Positions 33,003 to 42,600 of a stretch of 64,000 nucleotides of DNA are shown piece by piece. The position numbers and the translations under genes were made by a program. The notes under the pieces were generated by a model. The model was not told where the DNA came from, made no database searches, and saw nothing but the letters and a program-made list of their open reading frames with translations. Where the stretch lies: the IMG/VR virus record IMGVR_UViG_3300006753_004675, positions 1 through 64,000 of that record. One strand, written 5' to 3'. Each line of letters starts with the position of its first letter. The first letter of the stretch is position 1. Source of the stretch: a virus.

Positions 33003-34961
33003 ATGAAGGTCGTCGTTGATAGAGTTGCACTTAAAAATGTTATTCAAAAATTAGTTTCAGAAGATAGAAGTATTCACACAACAAGAATAGATGTGATTGC
33101 CGGAAACTCTGAAGATGTTGAAATGTCTGATGAGAATGAAGATCAGCCAATTCATCCAAATCCACAAATGGCGACACAGCTTTCTGTAGACAGGCCACCC
33201 GTAGAGGACCCTGATTTCGTACCGGGAACAATTGAAGAGCTATCTAGATCCGCATCAGTTTTAGCAATGGAGGTGCCCGATGATCAAATAGACTTTTTCT
33301 ATAGAAGCCTTCATGAATTACTAGATAGAGCTTTAGATGAACATGATAAAAAGAAGTATGACATATCAGAAAACTTTATTAGATCAAGAATAAAGAGAGT
33401 ATTAAAAGAAGTAGAAGAGATGACAGACGAAGATGAGGAAAGAATCTTTTCTTCTATAGCAAATACTGATCCTATAGATACAGTTCTTAACTCGATGAGA
33501 GAGTTTGAAGATAGAATCTTCAAAGCTAGAAAAGAAGCAGTCTTCAGTGTCAGCCCTGATGTCTTAGATCATATAGACGAACTTTATGACTGGATGTTCT
33601 ATCCCAAAGACAGTGAGCAATTTATGCTTCCTCAAAAAGTTCTTAAAATAATTGAAAGACCAGAAGTCAAGGGAGCTTTTAGAGATGCACTAAAAGCCAC
33701 TAATATGAGTGAAGAGGAGCTTAAGCGAGAAATTATAAGAAGATATCGAGCCCTCCAGCCTGCACCTGAAAAATCTCTACAAGAAACTCCAAGTGTTGCA
33801 GCTGAGATGTATTCAAACGTTCAAGCAGATAAGATAATGAAAAGTGTGGAGGGAGATGCTGATAAATTTATTTCAAAATTTGATGATCTCATAAGAGCCA
33901 CAAAAGAATCTAATATGTCTACAATAACAGTTAAGTTTGCTGAGAGGACTGGAGAGCCTCCATTAAAGATAGATATTCCGATAGACATGTATATATCTGC
34001 TCTTGAAAGTGTAAGAGAAGAAAGGGCAAGTGAGTTTCAAAAGGCCAGGGAAAAAGAGGAGGAAGTAGAGGTAGAACCAGAAGTTGATGTAAAGCTTCTT
34101 CAAAAACAGGCTAGAGAGAGAGAAAAGACTGAAAGGCAACAGCTCGCTGATGAGCTTGGAACGACATATGGTGCGCTCACAAATATCGAACAAGATATGG
34201 CAGTAGCGTTAGGTCCCAGAATAGCTGGTGCAAAAATGAGAGCACCCAGAAGAGCAGATCCAGATAAGCTTGGAATGTTAAAGAAGATATACGTCGCTAT
34301 CTTTGATAAATTAAGTAGTGAGATATCTAGAGAGGTCGTAGCTCCCAAATTCGCTGAGATGCACAACCTAACAGGAAAACTATCACCAGAAGAGAGAAAG
34401 ATAATAAATCAGACAGCATCTGAGATCACGTCGGAAATCTTTGGATTTGATAAGGAAAATCTTTCTTTTACAAACAAAGATGCTGCAGAGATAGCAAGAC
34501 AGTTTGTAACAGATTTTGTTAAGCAGCTCGATAAAGATTTAACGGGACCATTCTTTGATGCGCTTCCTGATTACGCTGATTTTAAAACAGGAGATATGGA
34601 GTTTGAAGCAAGAACAGATTTTACACCGAAGGACCTTAGAGAGACTAGAAGCACTGCTAAAAATATTGCATATTTGATAAGAAACATATTTAATGTAGGC
34701 TATGAATTAGAAGCCATGTCACAAAAACTTAAAATGGATGCCAGACAGGCGGGTCGATCAGGTGATTCAAAAGCAAGTAAAAGACTGAGAATGGAGGCAG
34801 AAGAATATGAAAATGAATCATCGAAATATATGACCAGGCCTCTTGAAATACTTGCCGCGCTCAAAGAGACAGAGGTGTCTCCGAAGGTATTAAGGAAGTA
34901 TATTTCACCAATGGAAGCGATAGTGAATAGCCTATATTCAGCAACGGAAGAGGCACAATAG
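33003..34961 (+). CDS. Large acidic helical protein, probable prohead/internal virion protein
   Basis: 652 residues, mostly charged helix, rich in Glu, Asp, Arg and Ser. It begins with VALKNVIQKLVSED, similar to the delivery-like segments of neighbours. It includes an acidic run EKEEEVEVEPEVDVKLL (about 350) and coiled-coil-like parts. No enzyme motif is seen. Size, charge and place suggest a scaffold or internal head protein. A one-base overlap joins it to the next gene (TAGTG). Confidence 0.55.
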   Translation: MKVVVDRVALKNVIQKLVSEDRSIHTTRIDVIAGNSEDVEMSDENEDQPIHPNPQMATQLSVDRPPVEDPDFVPGTIEELSRSASVLAMEVPDDQIDFFYRSLHELLDRALDEHDKKKYDISENFIRSRIKRVLKEVEEMTDEDEERIFSSIANTDPIDTVLNSMREFEDRIFKARKEAVFSVSPDVLDHIDELYDWMFYPKDSEQFMLPQKVLKIIERPEVKGAFRDALKATNMSEEELKREIIRRYRALQPAPEKSLQETPSVAAEMYSNVQADKIMKSVEGDADKFISKFDDLIRATKESNMSTITVKFAERTGEPPLKIDIPIDMYISALESVREERASEFQKAREKEEEVEVEPEVDVKLLQKQAREREKTERQQLADELGTTYGALTNIEQDMAVALGPRIAGAKMRAPRRADPDKLGMLKKIYVAIFDKLSSEISREVVAPKFAEMHNLTGKLSPEERKIINQTASEITSEIFGFDKENLSFTNKDAAEIARQFVTDFVKQLDKDLTGPFFDALPDYADFKTGDMEFEARTDFTPKDLRETRSTAKNIAYLIRNIFNVGYELEAMSQKLKMDARQAGRSGDSKASKRLRMEAEEYENESSKYMTRPLEILAALKETEVSPKVLRKYISPMEAIVNSLYSATEEAQ

Positions 34962-35368
34962 TGGAAAAACCTCTTTTAAGCTATATTGATAAAAGATTTA
35001 TTCAAGAAGGATCTGATAACATCAGCTCACTTAGGAGAATTTTTGGAACTGACACAACAATTCCAAGTGATAGTCTTCCAGTTGAAGCAGAGACATCTCT
35101 GTGGGAAACACTTGAAGATCCTGAGCGTCTTATTCGTACCTATGTTTTTCAAGAATTTAGAATGCTGAAGTATTTTATAGATGAGCTTCTGATATTTCAA
35201 GAGGAGATTCAGCATCATGCGCTCGTTACGGTTGATCATTTGAGTGTAACAGTTGAGACATACACTCGAGATCTAAACGCGGTATCATATCAAGACATAA
35301 AGCTCACAAAGTTTTGTGATGAAATTTATGGTGATACGAGATATTTTATGGAGGAAGATAGTGAATAA
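34961..35368 (+). CDS. Pterin-4a-carbinolamine dehydratase-like protein
   Basis: 135 residues. The C-terminal 70 residues match the PCD/DCoH fold: RMLKYFIDELLIFQEEIQHHALVTV with the HH active-site pair, a strand SVTVETYTRD and KLTKFCDEI as the last helix. A proline usually follows HH but is Ala here, and the third catalytic His is not obvious, so activity is doubtful. In this place among virion-type genes it may be a structural use of the fold. Start is GTG. Confidence 0.5.
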   Translation: MEKPLLSYIDKRFIQEGSDNISSLRRIFGTDTTIPSDSLPVEAETSLWETLEDPERLIRTYVFQEFRMLKYFIDELLIFQEEIQHHALVTVDHLSVTVETYTRDLNAVSYQDIKLTKFCDEIYGDTRYFMEEDSE

Positions 35369-35735
35369 TTCTGAATCAGATAGTCAGATCATGATGAGTG
35401 ACTCTCTCATAGGTGAGGTAGACATGTCTCAGTTTTATCAGGATTCAGATTTAAAATCTGATCTATTGATAACGATGTGGGTTGGAGGAATTATAATAAC
35501 TCAGCCAATTACATCTATAAGAATTTCAAAAAAAAGAATGAATGCTAGATTTTATTGCGAACCCGCACAGGCATTTCAAATAATATTAAACGAAGAAGTA
35601 GATTCTGTTCAGGTATGTCAGTCATCAGGAAATACATCATTAGATTTATCAGCTTGTGAAATTTTGTCCAAGTCAATTTCTATTTCAAGTTCTGATTTTT
35701 ATGAATGTAGATTGGTTGTTAAGTTGGCATCATGA
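35361..35735 (+). CDS. Small virion-region protein, unknown
   Basis: 124 residues from GTG 35361, which has GAGGAAG just before it and overlaps the previous stop by 8 bases. Beta-rich (LLITMWVGGIIITQPITSIRIS, ARFYCEPAQAFQIIL, ECRLVVKLAS), which suggests a small sandwich or barrel. No family recognised. An upstream in-frame ATG at 35316 has no ribosome site. Confidence 0.5.
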   Translation: MNNSESDSQIMMSDSLIGEVDMSQFYQDSDLKSDLLITMWVGGIIITQPITSIRISKKRMNARFYCEPAQAFQIILNEEVDSVQVCQSSGNTSLDLSACEILSKSISISSSDFYECRLVVKLAS

Positions 35736-35743
35736 TATTTAAT
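35734..35743 (+). promoter_or_regulatory. GATATTTAAT box, possible late promoter
   Basis: Overlaps the stop of the previous gene and ends 17 bases before ATG 35761; similar boxes precede other virion-type genes. Confidence 0.4.
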
Positions 35744-35760
35744 TTTATGGAGAAGTAACA

Positions 35761-35943
35761 ATGGAAGAGAAAAATTTTTCATTTGATAAGTTTATCAATG
35801 ATATCTGTAAAAGAGAAGAAGACGGAAGACAAAGAGTCTTAGAGCATCAACAGGGTCAGGAAGATCTACCACAGAGAAAGTATAATAAGTTATACAGAGA
35901 GCTATGGCAAAATTCAGTGAGGTTCGTAAAGAGAGATGAGTAA
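35761..35943 (+). CDS. Very small charged protein
   Basis: 60 residues, highly charged and helical (FDKFINDICKREEDGRQRVLEH). A good ribosome site (GGAGAAG). It overlaps the next gene by 8 bases. Shape and place recall the small head-core proteins of T4, but there is no real similarity to show this. Confidence 0.5.
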   Translation: MEEKNFSFDKFINDICKREEDGRQRVLEHQQGQEDLPQRKYNKLYRELWQNSVRFVKRDE

Positions 35944-36646
35944 GATAAAGCTTAAGTCAGAAGACGACATTTTAACATTTCTAAAGATTCTAGCAGAGGA
36001 AAGTGTTTTAGAGGCACAAAAGTATCTTGATCCCAAGCAGGAATATTTTATCAATATGATGAAAAGTGATACAAGCGTGTATGGCGGGCTTAATGAGGTA
36101 GAAGCAGGTGAGGATTCGCCAGAAGATATTGAGGTAGAGGCAGAGGAAGAGATAGATGTCGAAGAGCCTGTATCGGATGAGCCACTGGACGTAGAAGAGC
36201 TAGAGGCTGAAACCCCTGAGGAACACCTGGAAGTGTCACTAGATAGCATTACAGACAGCATAAAGCAGCTTAGAAGCGGTAGGTCTGTTGATGATAGCCA
36301 GATTAAAATGCAAATCAGAACATATTATGACAGGCTGTCAGAAATAGAAAGACAGGCACTTCTAACATTCTTAAAATCATTTTCAGGCATTTTAACTGGT
36401 GCATTTGATGGATCTGAGGCACCTGATCCAAGCGAGCCACCGTCTAATATCACTATGTCATTAGGTGGATCTGGAGAAGCTAGTGATGTTGAAGCAGAAG
36501 AGGAAGTCCTGGATGAGCCAGAAGGGATTGATGTAGAAGAGGAAGAAGAAGAAGAGATCGAAGACACATCTCCCCCAATTAGGGCTGGTGCACCCGCAGC
36601 CATGGCAGAGATGAGAGAAAGAGTTAGAAACTTGATGAACCTATAG
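35936..36646 (+). CDS. Very acidic protein, probable head-core type
   Basis: 236 residues. A helical start (DDILTFLKILAEESVLEAQ) with V-L-E near residue 25, two long acidic linkers (about 55-100 and 180-215, nearly all Glu/Asp/Pro), a helical middle (MQIRTYYDRLSEIERQALLTFLK) and a basic end. It resembles the protein at 30620 in build. Likely removed or cut during capsid maturation if the (L/I)xE rule applies. No family recognised. Confidence 0.55.
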   Translation: MSKIKLKSEDDILTFLKILAEESVLEAQKYLDPKQEYFINMMKSDTSVYGGLNEVEAGEDSPEDIEVEAEEEIDVEEPVSDEPLDVEELEAETPEEHLEVSLDSITDSIKQLRSGRSVDDSQIKMQIRTYYDRLSEIERQALLTFLKSFSGILTGAFDGSEAPDPSEPPSNITMSLGGSGEASDVEAEEEVLDEPEGIDVEEEEEEEIEDTSPPIRAGAPAAMAEMRERVRNLMNL

Positions 36647-36651
36647 TTTTC

Positions 36652-36680
36652 CTGTATTATTCTTTTGTATATGGTATAAT
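36652..36680 (+). promoter_or_regulatory. Phage promoter, GTGTAAA-like (CTGTATT / TATAAT)
   Basis: CTGTATT at 36652-36658, 16 bases, then TATAAT at 36675-36680. The ATG of the next gene is 7 bases after the -10, at the expected transcription start, and no Shine-Dalgarno is present, so the mRNA may be leaderless. Confidence 0.5.
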
Positions 36681-36686
36681 TTAGAT

Positions 36687-36914
36687 ATGGAAAAAAGAAT
36701 AATTAAATTACCATTAGGCGGAGAATTAGAGGTTGATTTTTCTCTAGACTTTGAATCAATCATCAAAAAGAACTTTGACCTTAAAGATAATGAAGACATT
36801 AGCGATGATCACATAAGAATGTTTATTTATGGAAGCACAAGGTCAGCAGTAGAAAAGGCTGAAATAGATCTTGAAGATAATACTTTCTTTCAAGATCAAA
36901 ATTCAAAAAGTTAG
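36687..36914 (+). CDS. Small protein, probably from a leaderless mRNA
   Basis: 75 residues: a beta start (RIIKLPLGGELEVDFSLDF) and an acidic helical end. The start ATG coincides with the predicted transcription start. No family recognised. Confidence 0.5.
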   Translation: MEKRIIKLPLGGELEVDFSLDFESIIKKNFDLKDNEDISDDHIRMFIYGSTRSAVEKAEIDLEDNTFFQDQNSKS

Positions 36915-36926
36915 CTAGATGAATTC

Positions 36927-36935
36927 ATATTTATA
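36927..36935 (+). promoter_or_regulatory. ATATTTATA box, possible late promoter
   Basis: Ends 17 bases before ATG 36953 of the nucleotidyltransferase-like gene; TCGGAG ribosome site lies between. Confidence 0.4.
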
Positions 36936-36952
36936 TTCGCTCGGAGTTAAAA

Positions 36953-38254
36953 ATGAATTCGGAATCTTTTTTAAGAATTCTTATAAGAGAGATAAATCAT
37001 ACTCGAAAGGTGCTGCCTGAGTATGGTTCTCAGGAACACCTTGAAGAGCTAGATAGAATTTTAGATGATATTCAAAATCTAAAACAGACGCTAAAGAAGG
37101 GCCCTAATAGACACAAGAATAGAAAAGAAGTGAATCAGCTTCAAAGTGCTGTCCAGGCTCTTAGGTTTCTTAGAAGAAGAGCTCATAAAGAAGGTATAAA
37201 GAGTGGCCTTATTAAGGAGCATCTTTATTCTAAGTTTCATTTATTTGAAGGCGGTCTCAAAGCTCCGCACTTAACAGGTCACGTGAACCTTAATCAAGAG
37301 ACAGTTGCTGCTGCCATAGATGTCTATAAAAAAGTAATGGAAATGTGGAATGAACATCTTAGTTCAGATAACATGAAGAACGTTAGTGTAATAGGGCCAG
37401 TAGGGTCTTCTGCATATTATCTTAAGGATGAACCAGGAACTGAATATGGAGATGTGGATTTTCTTGTTTCCTTTCCAGTAAAAACTGATGATACAATGGG
37501 ACCTGCAGATATTAGAAAAGCAGAAAATGAAGCGAAAAGAAATTATGAAAATTCACTTAGAGATTTTCTAAACACTTCAGTTGACGTTGAAGATTATGTC
37601 AATACAGCTGCTTCAAATAAGGGATCACCGTTCTTATTGATCGTGCGGCTACCTAGCGGGGACCATGTTCAGGTGGATACAATCGTAACATACCCACAAT
37701 ACTCTGATCCCGGGGAAGAAGAAGAGTCTCAGTGGATGCCGTATAGATGGATTCCTGAACAAGGGTTCAAAGGATATACTATAGGAAATCTCTATATGGC
37801 ACTGGGAAATTATTTTAATATGTCAATAGGTGATAGAGGAGTTACTGCTCGTGTGGTAGGTGATCAAAGAGTTTCATCTCGAAAGACTAGTGCTGATCTT
37901 GTGATGATAAGCAAGAATATTCGAACATTTCTTAGAGACATAGCTAGAGAAGTTGCAGGAGAAGACATCGCAGAAGATGATCTATTATTAAGATACCCTG
38001 GAGTAAATCCAGATAATATTAAAATAAGTGACCTTGCTAATGGAATAAAAGGTCTTGCACTAACATTGGGTAATTTAGAAATTATAAATTCTCCTAAAGT
38101 AATGCTAGATTCTGTATTTGAATCATACAAGGAGGGTCTTCAAAGAAATGTTAAAAGTAAGCTTTCGAAAGGTCTTGATAAAGAAAGTCATAACAAGCTT
38201 TTAAATTTAAATGATAAAGTTTTAGGCATAGTAAAATCAGTATTTGAGTCGTAA
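36953..38254 (+). CDS. Polymerase-beta-fold nucleotidyltransferase-like protein with delivery-like N-terminus
   Basis: 433 residues. The start FLRILIREINHT resembles capsid-targeting segments (I-R-E). Residues 20-70 are a coiled coil. The nucleotidyltransferase core has GPVGSSAYY (148-156), GDVDFLV with Asp167/Asp169, and VQVDTIV with Asp242, the three metal-binding acids of the pol-beta superfamily (poly(A) polymerase, CCA-adding, OAS-like). The rest is helical. The substrate is unknown. It starts a cassette with a phosphoesterase, a HxGH nucleotidyltransferase and a ligase/nucleotidyltransferase fusion. Confidence 0.72.
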   Translation: MNSESFLRILIREINHTRKVLPEYGSQEHLEELDRILDDIQNLKQTLKKGPNRHKNRKEVNQLQSAVQALRFLRRRAHKEGIKSGLIKEHLYSKFHLFEGGLKAPHLTGHVNLNQETVAAAIDVYKKVMEMWNEHLSSDNMKNVSVIGPVGSSAYYLKDEPGTEYGDVDFLVSFPVKTDDTMGPADIRKAENEAKRNYENSLRDFLNTSVDVEDYVNTAASNKGSPFLLIVRLPSGDHVQVDTIVTYPQYSDPGEEEESQWMPYRWIPEQGFKGYTIGNLYMALGNYFNMSIGDRGVTARVVGDQRVSSRKTSADLVMISKNIRTFLRDIAREVAGEDIAEDDLLLRYPGVNPDNIKISDLANGIKGLALTLGNLEIINSPKVMLDSVFESYKEGLQRNVKSKLSKGLDKESHNKLLNLNDKVLGIVKSVFES

Positions 38255-38262
38255 TATAAACA

Positions 38263-38901
38263 ATGGATTTTTTCACATCAGATCTACATTTTGGTCATTT
38301 TAATGTAATTAAGTGGTGCAATAGACCTTTTTCATCTGTTGATGAGATGAATGAGGAACTTATAAAAAGATGGAATGAGACCGTAAAAGATACAGACACA
38401 GTGTATGTTGTTGGGGATATGTGTCTATGTAGATCTAATATCGCGGAAACCTATGTTAAAAGATTGAATGGGTATAAGATATTAATAAAGGGAAATCATG
38501 ATCGAGGAGAAAAAACAATGCTCAAAATGGGATTCGATGAATTTCATAAAAAACTTACGTATGAGATGCCAGACGGAAGAAGAGCATTGATTCAGCATAG
38601 GCCCGTTTCCAAATGTCTAATAGGGGATCATGATCTTTTAATTCATGGTCACATACACATAACAGAGAATTTTAAAGATAGAGTTAATGTTAGCTGTGAT
38701 ATGTGGGATTTTAAACCCGTTTCTATAGAAGAGATTACGATCTTAGGCCTTGATAAAATTAATGACATTGATGCAGTAGACATTTCTTTTGACGGCAATA
38801 GAGTTATTATAAATGCAGATATCACAACTGAAAATTTTTCTGGTGTGGTAGATCATATTTATACTCAGATAATTGATATCTGGCCTGGAGGCAAAAAGTG
38901 A
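38263..38901 (+). CDS. Calcineurin-like phosphoesterase
   Basis: 212 residues. FTSDLHFGH (4-12), VVGDMCL (49-55), IKGNHDRG (74-81), an IQHRP motif near 110 and LIHGHIH near 126 give the usual two-metal site of small bacterial and phage phosphoesterases. Between nucleotidyltransferases, it could remove an end phosphate or a 2',3'-cyclic phosphate before ligation; that is inference. It overlaps the next gene by 4 bases. Ribosome site weak. Confidence 0.8.
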   Translation: MDFFTSDLHFGHFNVIKWCNRPFSSVDEMNEELIKRWNETVKDTDTVYVVGDMCLCRSNIAETYVKRLNGYKILIKGNHDRGEKTMLKMGFDEFHKKLTYEMPDGRRALIQHRPVSKCLIGDHDLLIHGHIHITENFKDRVNVSCDMWDFKPVSIEEITILGLDKINDIDAVDISFDGNRVIINADITTENFSGVVDHIYTQIIDIWPGGKK

Positions 38902-39632
38902 AGATAGGAATTTTTGCAGGGGGCTTTAAACCTTTCCACACAGGTCACTTTGGAAAGGTTGCTCTTGCTCTTGAGGAAAATGATAAAGTATATCTTTTTT
39001 ATGGTGTCCAGAGTGAGAAAGCTAAAAACCCCACTATGAGAAAGATAGGCTCCAGAGAATTTACGCCCAGAATGTCAAAGAGAATCTTTGACATTATTAA
39101 GCCTGCTCTTGAGAGAGAGTATGGAGATAGAATACGAGTTTTTGATGTGCATAGGCCAGTTGGCGCTGTCGTAGACAAGATACGCCAATTAAAGGACGAC
39201 CCATTAGAAAAGCTCAAGGTGTATGGAAGAATCGAAGACTTGAGAAGATACTATATCAACAATAGGCACCTAATGAGAGACGTGCAAGATCTTTATGATA
39301 GCGGCGTGCTAGAGTTTGGAACCATATCCCCAAATGAATCAGAGGGGCTATCTGCAGAGGAGCTTTCAGATCTTGAAGTAGATAGAATTTCAAAAGCATT
39401 GAGTGGAACCTATCCAGAAGCATCTGACGAGGAATTAAGAGATTATTCTGGTGTAAGTGCTACGGCAGTTAGAAACATGATAGATTCTAAAGATGTAGAC
39501 GCCTTAAAGAGATATCTTCCTAACTTTTTATCTTCTGAGGAAGAGGATCAAATAATAGACGTGCTTTTAGAAAGAGATGTGCAGGCAGAAGCATATCTCA
39601 GATACTTAATACGTGGAATCATTAGAGGATAA
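38898..39632 (+). CDS. HxGH nucleotidyltransferase (cytidylyl/NMN-adenylyltransferase superfamily)
   Basis: 244 residues. GGFKPFHTGHFGK (8-20) is the HxGH motif of nucleotidyl transfer, and YSGVSATAVRNMI (about 186-198) is the second nucleotide-binding motif, as in NMNAT or CoA adenylyltransferase. The C-terminal 50 residues are extra and end with AEAYLRYLIRGIIRG, a basic amphipathic segment like those at the N-termini of neighbours. Substrate unknown; NAD repair (NMN adenylylation), useful to an NAD- or ATP-dependent ligase, is one idea. Confidence 0.75.
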   Translation: MKIGIFAGGFKPFHTGHFGKVALALEENDKVYLFYGVQSEKAKNPTMRKIGSREFTPRMSKRIFDIIKPALEREYGDRIRVFDVHRPVGAVVDKIRQLKDDPLEKLKVYGRIEDLRRYYINNRHLMRDVQDLYDSGVLEFGTISPNESEGLSAEELSDLEVDRISKALSGTYPEASDEELRDYSGVSATAVRNMIDSKDVDALKRYLPNFLSSEEEDQIIDVLLERDVQAEAYLRYLIRGIIRG

Positions 39633-39633
39633 G

Positions 39634-42600
39634 ATGGCCATATTACCAGTTCATAAGCAATACATCTCAGTAGCTGCAAAAATTGTCGCAGAACAGATAG
39701 CTTCTAAGAGCGATGGGCCTGGCTCAGAGTCACACATATATAATATCTATGAACAGCTAGGAATGCCACTCTCTGACATAGAAGAGATAATGGACGCAGC
39801 TCTTGCAGGGCGGCTAGAGAATGTTCAGGAAAAGGTTGACGGACAGAATATCACGTTCACAGTTGTCAACGGTGTTGTTCAATTTTTCTCCAAGATGGAT
39901 CTCAATGATCAAAGGAGCAGAGATCGTGCAAGAGATAGGATATTAAGAGGAGATGGAGCGACACCAGACGATATAGCTAGAAAATATACAGATGATAAAG
40001 GAATGGGTGCACTAAGGGAGACGTATACAATGGCATATGAAGCGCTCACTCCAATAGCGTCAAAATATTCAGATTCTTTATTTCAAAATGGAAACGTTGT
40101 AGTTGTTTCATCTTTGGCAACTCCTAGAAATCCCAATACTATTTTGTATGAGGAGGATAATTTTATTTTTATAAAGCCTATAGCTCTTCAAGAGGGAACA
40201 TTTGTTGATGAGTCTGCATACTCGAATTTTTTAAGCGACGCAGAAAAAGAAAAAGAAAGCGTTTTCAATATGAGCAGTGTTCCCACAGCAAAGCTGATAA
40301 AGGAGCTTGAAGAGGATGACGATAAAATCGAAGAGCTCAAGTCAGACTTTAGAGATGTGGTAGGTGAAGCAGGTCTTTCTGTTGGTTCAGATACTGTTGG
40401 TGATTATGTTCTTGAAAGAGTTGAGGATCTAATATATTCTAAGTATAAGTTTATACCTGATGATATGGTAAGGCCTGTTGCTCTTAGATTTGTTACAGGG
40501 AGGGGTGCTGTTGCAAATGCTCTTAAAAAATCTATTTCTTCAGATGACTATAGGAAGTATCAAGATCTGGATAAAAGAAAGTCACAGATAGTAGATGAGG
40601 CAATAATTCCTCTTGAAGAGATAGTACAGCGGCTAGGAGTTATGGTTGCCGACAGGCTTGATCTTGCACTAAGGGCAACAAACTCTAATGAATTATTATC
40701 TCTAGTAAAAACAGTACGATCTGAATTTGAAAGAGGCGCTAGCTTTATTGATAATAGCATGGATCCACAAAAGGCAAAGCGTGTCTCTGAGGGTATCAGG
40801 GTCGCTCTTGAAAGATTGAAGTCAAATGAAGATCTCTTTAGAACTGCAACTGAGGGCATAGTCTTTACATGGAAGGATGGAAAGACATATAAGCTCACTG
40901 GTTTATTCACACCCATTAATAAGCTAAGAGGATTTTTTGCATATAGTGGAGCACAATCACCTTCCCATCCAGAGACATCTGAGAGTGAAACAGTTAGAGA
41001 GAGGGTTCGGAGAAGATGGAAAAAGCATCAGCTAGTAGAAGGTGGGTCGGCATTTAAAGATTCCTCTGGTAGTGTTCTTACAAGAAAGGAAAGGATACCT
41101 AGAAGAGATGTAGATATAATATTGAAGTCATTTGAAGATGAGGTTCTTAAACCTCTTGGAATTAATTACATGCCAGTAGGAAGTACGGCCACCAACACAG
41201 GTGCTGTGGGTGACATAGACATCGCTGTTGACATAGCTTCAAGAAATGTTCTTGCAGATGTTCTAATGGGCCACATAGATAGGGAAAAGGTTAAAAAATT
41301 ACCTGGATTGGTTGCAGTGATGTTTAAGGTGCCGGACTCAGATCCTGAGGAGTTTGTTCAGATCGACGTGGTTCCAAGCTCTAATATATCAGACACACAG
41401 TGGCTAATGATGGGGGCACAAGAAGGCGGGGTAAAGGGTGTTTATAGAAATCTTCTTTTAGCCTACCTGGCAAAGACTAAAAGCGACAAAGAGTCTAGTA
41501 CACTTCAGTCTGTTAAATATACGATAACATTTCCTGGCGGGCTATTAAAGAAGGTAAATGGGTCTGCTATTGGAGAAAGAGAACATGATCCCGACGTATT
41601 CCTGCCAGTTCTTGGATTTCCTAAAGATCTATCAAAGGATAATATTGAAAGCTTTGAGCAGCTAGTTGACTATATGAGGGGAGATCCTAGCATGTCAACA
41701 ATCCTGCCAGGGTTCAAGGACTATATTGATAATAATAGGTATTTAAGGAACTCAAACAAGATGATAAGTGATGAGGCTAAAATGGCCGCAGATTATATAG
41801 ATGAAAAATCACTAATGGAATCCATGATAAAAAAGAGAATCACGGAGCTACTGACAGAAGCAGAACAGTTTTCGCTGCCAGGTATTCTATCAGATCCCGA
41901 GCCTGGATCATCGGTGTCAAGGATCGATCACGCGTGGCTAAACGCTCACGCCGTAACAGATCCGCTATATACAGGTGGAAATGGAGAGGGAGGAGTTTTA
42001 CATCCAGCCGGGTTCAGCGGTCTAGCTCTTGGAATAAGAGAAAGCACTCAGCGAAACGATGGCGAGAGATTTGAAGATGGAATGGTCGGATATGCTGACG
42101 AGCTGGTAGAGCTGGGTGGGTATAATGCAGTCCCCCTTAAGAGAGAGGGGCTTCCTGGAACAGATTTATCACAGCTTGTAGAGAAGGGTGGAAAGGGAAG
42201 GACCTACGAGCTTAAGAAGTCAACACAGAATTCTCCGAATCTTATGCTCAATGCATCATTCCCAAAATCAGATCCAAATCACTATTATGTTTTTGTTGTA
42301 AATCTTCCAAATCTCCAGATTATGACGCGTGCGTGGGAACAGCTAGAGTCACAATCAGGCGGTGATTTAAATAAAGCATGGGCTGACTTAGAGGCAGAGG
42401 TTCAGAAAAGAGTAGACGTAGATCGTGAATTAACATTCTTTATAAACGATAGCAAAGCAAGAGATTCGGCTGCAGATGAGATTGAGTCTGGTGAAATTAA
42501 TCCCGATTCAGAATCTTCAGCTCTGGTGGTTCCCTTGGGGGTAATGTCATCAGCTCAGCGATTTATAAAGATGTACGAAGCATACGGAGAGTTAAATAAT

